DNA of 7,463 nt from assembly GCA_016219235.1 (NCBI GenBank), contig JACRBO010000644.1, positions 1-7,463 of the forward strand, in the 5' to 3' direction. Below are positions 1 to 5,529 of this stretch, piece by piece. Position numbers and translations under genes: made by a program. Below the pieces are notes generated by a model. It was not told where the DNA came from, ran no database searches, and was given only the letters and a program-made list of their open reading frames with translations. Position 1 is the stretch's first letter; the number at the start of each line of letters is the position of its first letter. This stretch comes from Chloroflexota bacterium (GTDB taxonomy: Bacteria; Chloroflexota; Anaerolineae; Fen-1058).

Positions 1-576
1 AAACACCGGCCCGTTCGTGCTCAGCGCCCAGACCACCAGAAACGAGACCCCGAATTGCAGCATAAAGGCCAGCGCCTGCGCCCAGCCCAGCACCCGGCCG
101 CGAATGGCGGGCGGCAGCATCTTGCTGATGATGTCGAACCACGCCACCGCCGAGACCGCATCGAAGCCGCGGAACACCACGATGGTCACAGCCAGCAGGA
201 CAAACAACAGCGTGCGATCGAGATTCAGCGCCAGGGCCAGCGCCAGGAGCAGCACGGGCGAACGCCCGATGACGGCTGAGGCCAGCAGTACCGGCTTTTT
301 GCGCGGCCGACCGGCCATCCAGCGCCCGGCGGGCAGCTGCGGCAGCAGCCACATGCCCATAAACAGCGCGTTGATCAGGCCGACCAGCGGCTCGGAATTC
401 GTCAACAAAATGACCAGGCTGGGCAGCACCGTGCTGTAGCCCATAAAGCCCAGCGCGCCGCCAAAGGCGCCGCTATCGACGAGCATCGCCGCGACGTTGC
501 GGCGCAACTCGTTGCGGTGCAGCGCCTTGCGATCGCCGGTCCCGGACCGCGGAGTTGGATTCTGAGAATCGATCAT
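1..576 (-). CDS. MFS transporter, N-terminal part (runs off left edge)
   Basis: The minus strand is open from an ATG at 576 to the window edge: 192 codons with no stop. The visible protein starts MIDSQNPTPR, has a hydrophilic N-terminus of about 28 residues, and then alternates hydrophobic helices (about 30-58, 64-84, 96-116, 120-137, 164-187) with short loops, as in the first half of a 12-helix major facilitator. A basic G-R-W-M-A-G-R-P-R-K-K loop at 84-94 sits where MFS motif A lies between helices 2 and 3. The segment around 146-163 (W-F-D-I-I-S-K-x-L-P-P then R-G-R-V-L-G) is typical of a prokaryotic MFS subgroup common in Chloroflexota. A purine-rich GAGGTGA lies just upstream of the ATG. 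Substrate cannot be told. The C-terminal half lies outside the window. Confidence 0.85.
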   Translation of the reverse strand, partial: MIDSQNPTPRSGTGDRKALHRNELRRNVAAMLVDSGAFGGALGFMGYSTVLPSLVILLTNSEPLVGLINALFMGMWLLPQLPAGRWMAGRPRKKPVLLASAVIGRSPVLLLALALALNLDRTLLFVLLAVTIVVFRGFDAVSAVAWFDIISKMLPPAIRGRVLGWAQALAFMLQFGVSFLVVWALSTNGPVF

Positions 577-630
577 GTCACCTCACTCGCGAAACAAAAG
601 CCGACACGGCGGTCGGCCTCAACGATTTCG

Positions 631-659
631 ATTATAATACCGCGCAGTGCGAACGGCAA
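631..659 (-). promoter_or_regulatory. Candidate sigma70-type promoter for the MFS gene
   Basis: Read on the minus strand: TTGCCG (659-654, 4/6 to consensus), a 17-base spacer, then TATAAT (636-631, 6/6). Transcription would start near 624, giving a leader of about 48 bases before the ATG at 576. The -10 sits in the palindrome ATTATAAT (631-638), so the plus strand also has TATAAT at 633-638 facing the repeat array and the downstream gene. No good plus-strand -35 lies at the right distance, so plus-strand activity is uncertain. Confidence 0.5.
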
Positions 660-663
660 TGGG

Positions 664-782
664 TTGATAGGTAATCGGTTGATCGGTAATCGGTGATCGG
701 TTGATCAGTTACCGGTTGACCAATCACCAATCACCAATTGACCAGTTACCAATTGACCAGTTACCAATTGACCAAATGACCA
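664..782. repeat. Upstream short-period repeat array (about 15 bp, mixed orientation)
   Basis: A low-complexity array of related 7-8 bp words. The left part (about 664-700) carries GGTAATCGGT/GGTTGATC words; the right part (about 711-782) carries the opposite orientation, ACCAATT/GACCAGTT words. Within the right part the 15-mer ACCAATTGACCAGTT occurs at 733-747 and 748-762, followed by a diverged third unit at 763-777. The switch of orientation is near the palindrome TGATCA (702-707). The array runs up to and includes the start codon of the next gene (ACCAAATGACC). It is much more AT-rich than the surrounding coding DNA. Its inner arm recurs inverted in the array after the gene. Confidence 0.85.
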
Positions 783-2299
783 ACAACCGCCTCCTCACCA
801 CCGTCTTCTTCAGCGGCCTCGTCACCCTGGCCGTGGAACTGTCCGCGTTCCGGTTGTTCGCGCCCGTCTTCGGCGCGTCCAACCTCATCTCCGCCGTCGT
901 CATCGGGCTGATTCTATTGTACCTGTCGGCGGGCTACTTTCTGGGCGGCCGCTGGGCCGATCGATCGCCGCGCGCGGAGACGCTGTATCGCATCATCGTG
1001 TGGGCGGCTTTCATTGTGGGCCTCATCCCCTTCATCGCGCAGCCGCTCTTGCGCCTGACCCGCGATAACTTGCAGAACCTGGCGAACTTCGACGCGGCGC
1101 TGCTCGCCTTCGCCTTCCTCGTCACGCTGATTCTGTTTTCGATTCCGGTCACACTGCTAGGCTGCGTGTCGCCCTTCGCGCTACGGCTCTCGCTGGGCAG
1201 CGTGGAACAGGCGGGGCGCACGGCGGGCCGCCTGTATGCCGTCTCGACGTTGGGCAGTTTCATCGGCTCGTTCACGCCCGAGCTGGTGCTGCTCAACCTC
1301 GTCGGCACGCGCGGCACCTTTGTGGTACTGGCCTTGATCTTGATCGTGATTGGTTTGATCGGGCTACGGCGCAAAGGCTGGCCGTTGATCGTGCTGCCGA
1401 TCATTTTGATCGCTTTACACGCGCTGCTGCCGATCTCGTTCAGTGATTTGCAAGGCACGCTCTATCAGGGCGAATCATCCTACAATTTCATTCAAGTGGT
1501 CGAGCGCGATCACACGCGCTATTTGCTGCTCAACGACGGGCAAGGGCAGCACTCTGTGTACAACCCCGACACGATCCAGACCGATGGCACGTGGGACTAC
1601 TTCGCGCTTGCGCCATACTTCAACGCGACGCCGACGCCCGTTCAGCGCGTGGGCCTGATCGGGCTGGCGGGCGGCACGCTGGCGCGCTCCTTCACCGAAC
1701 TCTTCGGGCCGATCCCCATCGACGGTATCGAGATCGATCCGAAGATCGTTGAAGTGGGGCGCAAGTATTTCGGCATGACGATGCCCAACCTCAACGCCAT
1801 CGTCGGCGACGGGCGCGCAGCCGTCAACCGGCTGGCCGACAATTACAGCATCATCGGGCTGGATGCGTTCCGCGTGCCGTACATTCCGTGGCACTTAACC
1901 ACGCGCGAATACCTGCTGGAACTGCGCGCACGCCTCGCGCCAGACGGCGTGATCGTCGCCAACGTGGGCCGCACCCGCACCGACTACTCGATGGTGGATG
2001 CGATGGCGCGCACGGCGGCCACGGTGTTTCCCTCCGTGCACGTGATCGATGTGGCCGGCTCGCTCAACTCGATCGTGTACGCGACGCTGCAGCCCACCTC
2101 GATCGAAAACCTGCGCGTTAATCTACCGCTGATGGCACATCCGATGTTGACCACGACGGCGCAACTGGCCTTGCAGCATGTGCGGCCGCTTAACAACGAG
2201 GCCGTCGTCTTCACCGACGACAACGCACCGGTGGAACGCCTGACCAACGGCATCATGCTGAATTTTTTGTTTGGGATGGCGGGAAGTGGTAATTGGTAA
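776..2299 (+). CDS. Membrane-anchored spermidine-synthase-like (SAM-methyltransferase fold) protein
   Basis: From ATG 776 this is a 507-residue protein in two parts. Residues about 7-225 hold seven or eight hydrophobic helices (for example V-F-F-S-G-L-V-T-L-A-V-E near the N-terminus). Residues about 230-490 form a spermidine-synthase-like Rossmann domain: Y-Q-G-E-S-S-Y-N strand, nucleotide loop G-L-A-G-G-T (295-300), acidic G-I-E-I-D-P (317-322), V-G-D-G-R-A-A-V (343-350), D-A-F-R-V-P-Y-I-P-W-H-L-T-T-R-E-Y (363-379), and a C-terminal T-D-D-N-A-P-V-E (480-487). This matches the family often named 'fused MFS/spermidine synthase'. The catalytic D-S-T-D-P-like polyamine loop of true spermidine synthases is replaced, so polyamine synthesis is doubtful and the substrate is unknown. 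The frame is open back to a TTG at 701, but residues 2-25 of that reading are repeat-encoded (P-I-D-Q-L units), so ATG 776 is preferred. No Shine-Dalgarno is visible. The stop TAA (2297-2299) lies inside the downstream repeat. Confidence 0.88.
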   Translation: MTNNRLLTTVFFSGLVTLAVELSAFRLFAPVFGASNLISAVVIGLILLYLSAGYFLGGRWADRSPRAETLYRIIVWAAFIVGLIPFIAQPLLRLTRDNLQNLANFDAALLAFAFLVTLILFSIPVTLLGCVSPFALRLSLGSVEQAGRTAGRLYAVSTLGSFIGSFTPELVLLNLVGTRGTFVVLALILIVIGLIGLRRKGWPLIVLPIILIALHALLPISFSDLQGTLYQGESSYNFIQVVERDHTRYLLLNDGQGQHSVYNPDTIQTDGTWDYFALAPYFNATPTPVQRVGLIGLAGGTLARSFTELFGPIPIDGIEIDPKIVEVGRKYFGMTMPNLNAIVGDGRAAVNRLADNYSIIGLDAFRVPYIPWHLTTREYLLELRARLAPDGVIVANVGRTRTDYSMVDAMARTAATVFPSVHVIDVAGSLNSIVYATLQPTSIENLRVNLPLMAHPMLTTTAQLALQHVRPLNNEAVVFTDDNAPVERLTNGIMLNFLFGMAGSGNW

Positions 2300-2434
2300 C
2301 TGGTCAACTGGTTACTGGTCGATTGGTTATTGGTCAACCGGTCAATCAGTTATCGGCGAACCAGTTACCCGCCAGCCGATTACCAATCGACTGATTACCG
2401 ATCGACTGATTACCGATTGACTGATTACCGATTG
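2287..2434. repeat. Downstream short-period repeat array, inverted relative to the upstream one
   Basis: The array starts within the last codons of the preceding gene. Its left arm (about 2288-2342) is in GGTAATTGGTAACTGG orientation. Its right arm (about 2361-2434) is in the opposite orientation, with three contiguous 15-bp units: CGACTGATTACCGAT at 2388-2402 and 2403-2417, then the same with one C-to-T change at 2418-2432. The left arm is the inverse of the upstream array's inner arm: TTGACCAGTTACCAATT at 738-754 (again at 753-769) is matched exactly in reverse complement at 2291-2307, and ACCGGTTGACC at 711-721 is matched at 2332-2342. There are no unique spacers between units. Confidence 0.85.
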
Positions 2435-2451
2435 CCCCTCAGCCAACCCCA

Positions 2452-2481
2452 TTGACAGCCCATCCACGCTTACGGTATAGT
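2452..2481 (+). promoter_or_regulatory. Strong sigma70-type promoter for the YbjN-PAAR unit
   Basis: TTGACA at 2452-2457 (6/6 to consensus), an 18-base spacer, and TATAGT at 2476-2481 (5/6). The predicted start site is near 2488, giving a leader of about 44 bases before ATG 2532. It lies directly after the repeat array, so the two-gene unit has its own promoter. This is the best promoter match in the window. Confidence 0.65.
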
Positions 2482-2531
2482 GTAAGCGACTTCAACCGGG
2501 CCGCTTGAACGCCGACCAAGGACGGGCAACG

Positions 2532-2990
2532 ATGAGCAACACCCCGCTGTTGGATGCACTGGCAGACTACTTCAAGGCCGAAAACTGGCCCTATCTCCAA
2601 CTGGAAGACCGGCCGGTGCTGAGCTTGAACTACACCGGCCAGCACGCCAGCTGGACGTGCTACGCGCAAGCGCGCGAGGAGCAGCAACAAGTTATCTTCT
2701 ACTCGGTCTGCCCGGTCAGCACGCCCGTTGAGAGACGCGCCGCCCTGGCCGAGTACCTCACGCGCGCCAACTATGGCTTGATCATCGGCAACTTCGAATT
2801 GGACTTTGAAGACGGCGAAATCCGCTACAAGACCAGCCTCGACGTGGAGGGTTTGACGCTTGGCCCGGTCGTGTTGAAGAACTTGATCAACGCCAACGTA
2901 TCGACGCTGGATCAATACCTGCCCGGCCTGCTGACGCTGCTGTTCGCGGACGCCTCGCCGCGCGAGATGATCGATCGGGTTGAGGGCTAA
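2532..2990 (+). CDS. YbjN domain-containing protein
   Basis: A 152-residue soluble protein with the look of the YbjN family (fold related to type III secretion chaperones). The landmarks follow the family order: an N-terminal helix L-L-D-A-L-A-D-Y-F-K-A-E-N-W-P-Y (about 6-21), a strand with D-R-P-V-L-S-L-N-Y-T-G, an aromatic strand S-W-T-C-Y-A-Q-A, V-I-F-Y-S-V-C-P-V, helix R-R-A-A-L-A-E-Y-L-T-R-A-N-Y-G-L, the signature G-N-F-E-L-D-F-E-D-G-E-I-R-Y-K-T (about 94-109), and a C-terminal helix with L-D-Q-Y-L-P-G-L. ATG 2532 is chosen over an in-frame TTG at 2505 because AAGGA (2518-2522) is nine bases before it and the homologous region starts just after. The PAAR gene follows after 18 bases, so the two are probably co-transcribed. 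The family's biochemical role is poorly defined; a chaperone-like job for a partner protein is an inference from fold and context. Confidence 0.8.
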   Translation: MSNTPLLDALADYFKAENWPYLQLEDRPVLSLNYTGQHASWTCYAQAREEQQQVIFYSVCPVSTPVERRAALAEYLTRANYGLIIGNFELDFEDGEIRYKTSLDVEGLTLGPVVLKNLINANVSTLDQYLPGLLTLLFADASPREMIDRVEG

Positions 2991-3008
2991 GGGTCACGGG
3001 GAGGGACG

Positions 3009-3296
3009 ATGTCATTTCCAGCCGCGCGTGTGGGCGATATGACGCTGACGGGCGACGCGATAACGGGTCCCGGCGTAGCCAACGTGCTCATCGGCGGGCT
3101 GCCGGCCTCGGTCGTGGGCGATCTGGTCAGCGGGGCGGCCTGCGTGGGCGCGATCGTCATGGGCAGCGCCACGGTGCTCATCGGCGGACGGCCCGCGGCC
3201 CGTACCACCAGCAGCGTCACCGGCGCGAATCCCGCTTCGGGCGTGCCCGTGACGACGGCGGTCAACGGGCTGGGCGTCACGGTGTTGATTGCGTAG
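3009..3296 (+). CDS. PAAR-like protein, 95 aa, lacking histidines
   Basis: A 95-residue glycine/valine/alanine-rich protein with two PAAR-type half-repeats: G-P-G-V-A-N-V-L-I-G-G-L-P-A-S-V-V-G-D (20-38) and M-G-S-A-T-V-L-I-G-G-R-P-A-A-R (51-65). PAAR proteins form the zinc-bound conical tip on the spike of type VI secretion and related phage-tail-like injection machines. Here the usual early H-G-G segment reads T-L-T-G-D (12-16) and the whole protein contains no histidine; only Cys45 remains of the usual His/Cys metal set. It could be a PAAR-fold tip that does without zinc or a divergent relative. The half-repeats are also visible in the DNA: GTGCTCATCGGCGG at 3084-3097 and 3174-3187, exactly 30 codons apart. 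A strong GGGGAGG (2998-3004) precedes ATG 3009. There is no C-terminal effector domain. No VgrG, sheath or tube gene is in view. Confidence 0.75.
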   Translation: MSFPAARVGDMTLTGDAITGPGVANVLIGGLPASVVGDLVSGAACVGAIVMGSATVLIGGRPAARTTSSVTGANPASGVPVTTAVNGLGVTVLIA

Positions 3297-3301
3297 GTCT
3301 A

Positions 3302-3319
3302 TCGAGGGCCACCCCTCAA
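3302..3319. terminator. Small hairpin between convergent genes, possible bidirectional terminator
   Basis: GAGGG (3304-3308), loop CCAC with CCCTC (3313-3317), lies between the PAAR stop (3296) and the 2-epimerase stop (3350). On the minus transcript the stem extends to seven pairs with one U-G wobble. Neither side has a U-tract, so it is at best a weak or Rho-assisted terminator. Position between converging operons is the main support. Confidence 0.3.
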
Positions 3320-3348
3320 CGGTGCAGATTGTTCCCCGCGCCGCAGCC

Positions 3349-3374
3349 CTCACATCTTCAGCAGACGATGTGAG
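3349..3374 (-). other. Perfect 8-bp inverted repeat over the end of the 2-epimerase gene
   Basis: CTCACATC (3349-3356) and GATGTGAG (3367-3374) form a perfect stem with a 10-base loop. It spans the last codons and stop of the 2-epimerase gene. In the minus-strand mRNA it would form a hairpin at the 3' end of the four-gene operon, about 30 bases before the second, smaller hairpin at 3302-3319. It may protect the 3' end or aid termination. There is no U-tract, and chance is possible. Confidence 0.35.
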
Positions 3375-4447
3375 TAACCCAGCACGATCTTTACCACTGC
3401 CCGCGCAACTTCAGGCTCAGTGTACTCAACTGGCGGCGTCCAAGCGTGACTAGACTCTAGCGCGATCTCCATCGTGTTTACCATCATATCGGGATCGGCG
3501 CCGCTGAGGATATTGCTGCCCACTTCCACCGTCTCGGCCCGTTCGGTTACATCGCGCACCGTCACATTGGGCACGTTAAACAGGCAACACTCTTCTTGCA
3601 CCGTGCCGCTATCGCTGAGCACCCCAAACGCCGTGCGTTCCAACTTCACGAAGTCAAAGAAACCCAACGGCTTCAACAATCGCACCCGATCGGACTGCGG
3701 ATCCAACCCGAAGCGCGCCAGTTTGTCGGCTGTGCGCGGATGGACACTGAACACCAGCGGATATTGATAGCGCTCGGCCACGCGCGCCAGACCGCCGAGG
3801 AGCGCCGTCAGCCGGTCGGGCTGATCGACGTTCTCAGCCCGGTGCAGCGTTACCAAAAAGAATTTCCTCGCCGTCAAATTCAGGCGCGTCAACACCTCGC
3901 TCGCTTCAATGCGTTCACGGTGGGCGTTGAGCACTTCATAGATTGGATTGCCGATCACGAAAATACGCTGCCGCTCAATGCCCTCCCGCAGCAGATTCTC
4001 TTTGCTGCGGTGCGTGTACGGCATCAGTATATCGCTGCTATGATCGATGATGCGGCGGTTGATCTCCTCGGGCACCCGATCGTCGTAGCAGCGATTGCCC
4101 GCTTCCATGTGATAGACCGGGATGCGCAGCCGCGCAGCGATAATGGCGGCCAGCGCGCTGTTCGTATCGCCAAGGATCAACACGCGATCAGGTTGCAGCC
4201 GCGTCAAGGCTTCACCAGTGCGCGCCAGAATCTGCCCCACCTGCTCGGCAAAACTGGCCGCCTGGACACCCAGATGTATATCCGGTTGGCGCAGTTGCAG
4301 TTCTTCAAAGAAGACATCGCTGAGGTTCGGATCATAGTTCTGGCCGGTATGAATCAGCGTTTGCTCGCAAAACCGATCGAGCTGCTTGATAACCTCACTG
4401 AGCCGGATGATCTCCGGGCGCGTGCCAAACAAGGTCGCCACTTTCAT
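3350..4447 (-). CDS. wecB: UDP-N-acetylhexosamine 2-epimerase, CapG/FnlC/WbvD type
   Basis: A 365-residue GT-B-fold, non-hydrolysing UDP-GlcNAc 2-epimerase family enzyme, full length. Motifs: G-T-R-P-E (8-12), T-G-Q-N-Y (34-38), G-D-T-N-S (93-97), H-M-E-A-G-N-R (113-119), P-E-E-I-N-R-R (126-132), H-R-A-E-N (202-206), and S-D-S-G-T-V-Q-E-E (278-286). The S-D-S-G-T-V form, followed by V-R-D-V-T-E-R and V-G-S-N, is typical of the 2-epimerases that travel with CapE-type dehydratases. Housekeeping WecB usually has T-D-S-G-G-I/V there. Such enzymes perform the last step, C2 epimerisation of the UDP-2-acetamido-2,6-dideoxy-L-hexose. It is the last gene of the operon; its ATG overlaps the preceding stop by four bases (ATGA), and AAGGAG lies ten bases upstream. 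The SD is within a small AGGAG/CTCCT inverted repeat (4451-4462) that may make its translation depend on the upstream gene. The symbol reflects the family; capG/fnlC would be functionally closer. Confidence 0.9.
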   Translation of the reverse strand: MKVATLFGTRPEIIRLSEVIKQLDRFCEQTLIHTGQNYDPNLSDVFFEELQLRQPDIHLGVQAASFAEQVGQILARTGEALTRLQPDRVLILGDTNSALAAIIAARLRIPVYHMEAGNRCYDDRVPEEINRRIIDHSSDILMPYTHRSKENLLREGIERQRIFVIGNPIYEVLNAHRERIEASEVLTRLNLTARKFFLVTLHRAENVDQPDRLTALLGGLARVAERYQYPLVFSVHPRTADKLARFGLDPQSDRVRLLKPLGFFDFVKLERTAFGVLSDSGTVQEECCLFNVPNVTVRDVTERAETVEVGSNILSGADPDMMVNTMEIALESSHAWTPPVEYTEPEVARAVVKIVLGYSHRLLKM

Positions 4448-5529
4448 CGCAGGAGTTCTCCTTCTTCCGCCCAGGCGTCTTCCACCATCAAGCGGCGCTG
4501 CTTGAGCAGCACCCGCGTCTCAGCCAGCGTCATCACCGTGTCGTTAGAACTATACTCTTTGGTCAGGCAGCCGCTGCCCGTCTGCTCACCCGCGACTTCT
4601 GGCAGCATGGGCAGAATGCCATACCATTTGCCGCGTTCCACGGTCCGGTGCGCCTCTTCATCACTCACCATGATCTCGTGAATCTTCTCGCCAGGGCGAA
4701 TGCCCGTAATCACCTGCCGGATGGGACGGTCGCCAATTAACGCGGTCGCCACATCCACCATGCGCGCAGCCGGCGCGCGCGGCACAAATGTCTCACCCGG
4801 CCGGCCGTTGGCAATCACGGCAAACACGGTATCGACCGCATCGTCCAGTGACAACAGGAAGCGCGTCATGTCGGCGGTCGTAATCGTCACCGGCCCGCCG
4901 GTGCGGATCTGCTCGTGAAACAGCGGGATCACGGAGCCGCGCGAGGCCAGCACGTTGCCGTAGCGCACACACACGAACCGCGTGCCGTGACAGCGCATAT
5001 TGCCTTGAATAAATACGCGCTCTTGAATGGCCTTAGTCATGCCCATAACATTGACGGGTTTACAGGCTTTGTCGGTAGATACGCCGACCACCGTCTCGAT
5101 TGGCAAACGCTGCTCCTGGATCACGCGCACGATGTTTTCCGCGCCTTCGATGTTGGTGCGCACCGCTTCATACGGAAAGTATTCGCAGGTGGGCACCTGT
5201 TTCATCGCCGCGGCGTTGACCACCACGTCAACCTCAGGCATGACATTCGCTACGCTGTGGAAGTCCCGCACGTCGCCAATACGAAACTCGAGCAACTGCT
5301 GAAAATTGCGATAGATGATCTCGTCCGTGGCCGCCACGCGCTGCTGGTATTCCACGCGCATGAAATGCTGCTTGGCCTCGTCGCGCGAGAAGATGATGAT
5401 CTTGGCCGGCTGGCCCATCTCACCAGATAACAACCGCCGGGTCAGAACCTTGCCCAGCGAGCCGGTTCCACCGGTGATGAGAATGCGTTTGCCGCTGAGC
5501 GGCTGGAGTGATGCAAGAGGTTGAGTCAT
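4444..5529 (-). CDS. capE: UDP-GlcNAc 4,6-dehydratase/5-epimerase, CapE/FnlA/WbjB type
   Basis: A 361-residue extended short-chain dehydrogenase that dehydrates UDP-GlcNAc at C4/C6 and inverts C5, giving a UDP-L-4-keto-hexose; this family's first product feeds L-FucNAc, L-RhaNAc or L-QuiNAc. The NAD(P)-binding loop T-G-G-T-G-S-L-G is at 19-26. S-T-D-K is at 151-154, and the catalytic Y-x-x-x-K position reads M-G-M-T-K (162-166), with Met in place of Tyr. That substitution marks the CapE branch and separates it from FlaA1/PseB. R-P-G-E-K lies at 278-282 and the C-terminal region E-E-A-H-R-T...Y-G-I-L-P follows. The first 13 residues are longer than in many homologues. It overlaps its neighbours by four bases (ATGA) at both ends, so translation is probably coupled. 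Confidence 0.92.
   Translation of the reverse strand: MTQPLASLQPLSGKRILITGGTGSLGKVLTRRLLSGEMGQPAKIIIFSRDEAKQHFMRVEYQQRVAATDEIIYRNFQQLLEFRIGDVRDFHSVANVMPEVDVVVNAAAMKQVPTCEYFPYEAVRTNIEGAENIVRVIQEQRLPIETVVGVSTDKACKPVNVMGMTKAIQERVFIQGNMRCHGTRFVCVRYGNVLASRGSVIPLFHEQIRTGGPVTITTADMTRFLLSLDDAVDTVFAVIANGRPGETFVPRAPAARMVDVATALIGDRPIRQVITGIRPGEKIHEIMVSDEEAHRTVERGKWYGILPMLPEVAGEQTGSGCLTKEYSSNDTVMTLAETRVLLKQRRLMVEDAWAEEGELLR

Noticed and set aside
17..439. 140-codon plus-strand open frame at the left edge
   Set aside because: The minus strand here encodes a continuous MFS membrane protein; the plus frame is a Ser/Thr/Arg-rich shadow.
776..2299. Authentic spermidine synthase (speE)
   Set aside because: The polyamine-binding catalytic loop is replaced and the protein carries a large membrane domain; only the fold is shared.
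664..2434. CRISPR array
   Set aside because: The repeat units are contiguous 7-8/15 bp words with gradual divergence and no unique spacers, and no cas gene is present.
2439..2915. 158-codon minus-strand open frame opposite the YbjN gene
   Set aside because: The plus-strand YbjN gene has a family signature, a Shine-Dalgarno and a promoter; the minus frame would also run across that promoter.
3350..4447. Housekeeping WecB making UDP-ManNAc
   Set aside because: The S-D-S-G-T-V-Q-E-E form and the coupling to a CapE-type dehydratase favour the CapG/FnlC/WbvD branch, although the family is the same.
3596..4681. 361-codon plus-strand open frame opposite the sugar genes
   Set aside because: It lies antisense to two clearly conserved enzymes (2-epimerase and CapE-type). 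Its translation is rich in H/Q/R without any domain pattern, as expected of a shadow frame in GC-rich DNA.
4915..5430. 171-codon plus-strand open frame opposite the CapE-type gene
   Set aside because: It is antisense to a well-supported gene with full motifs; it has no recognisable fold and no convincing ribosome binding site.
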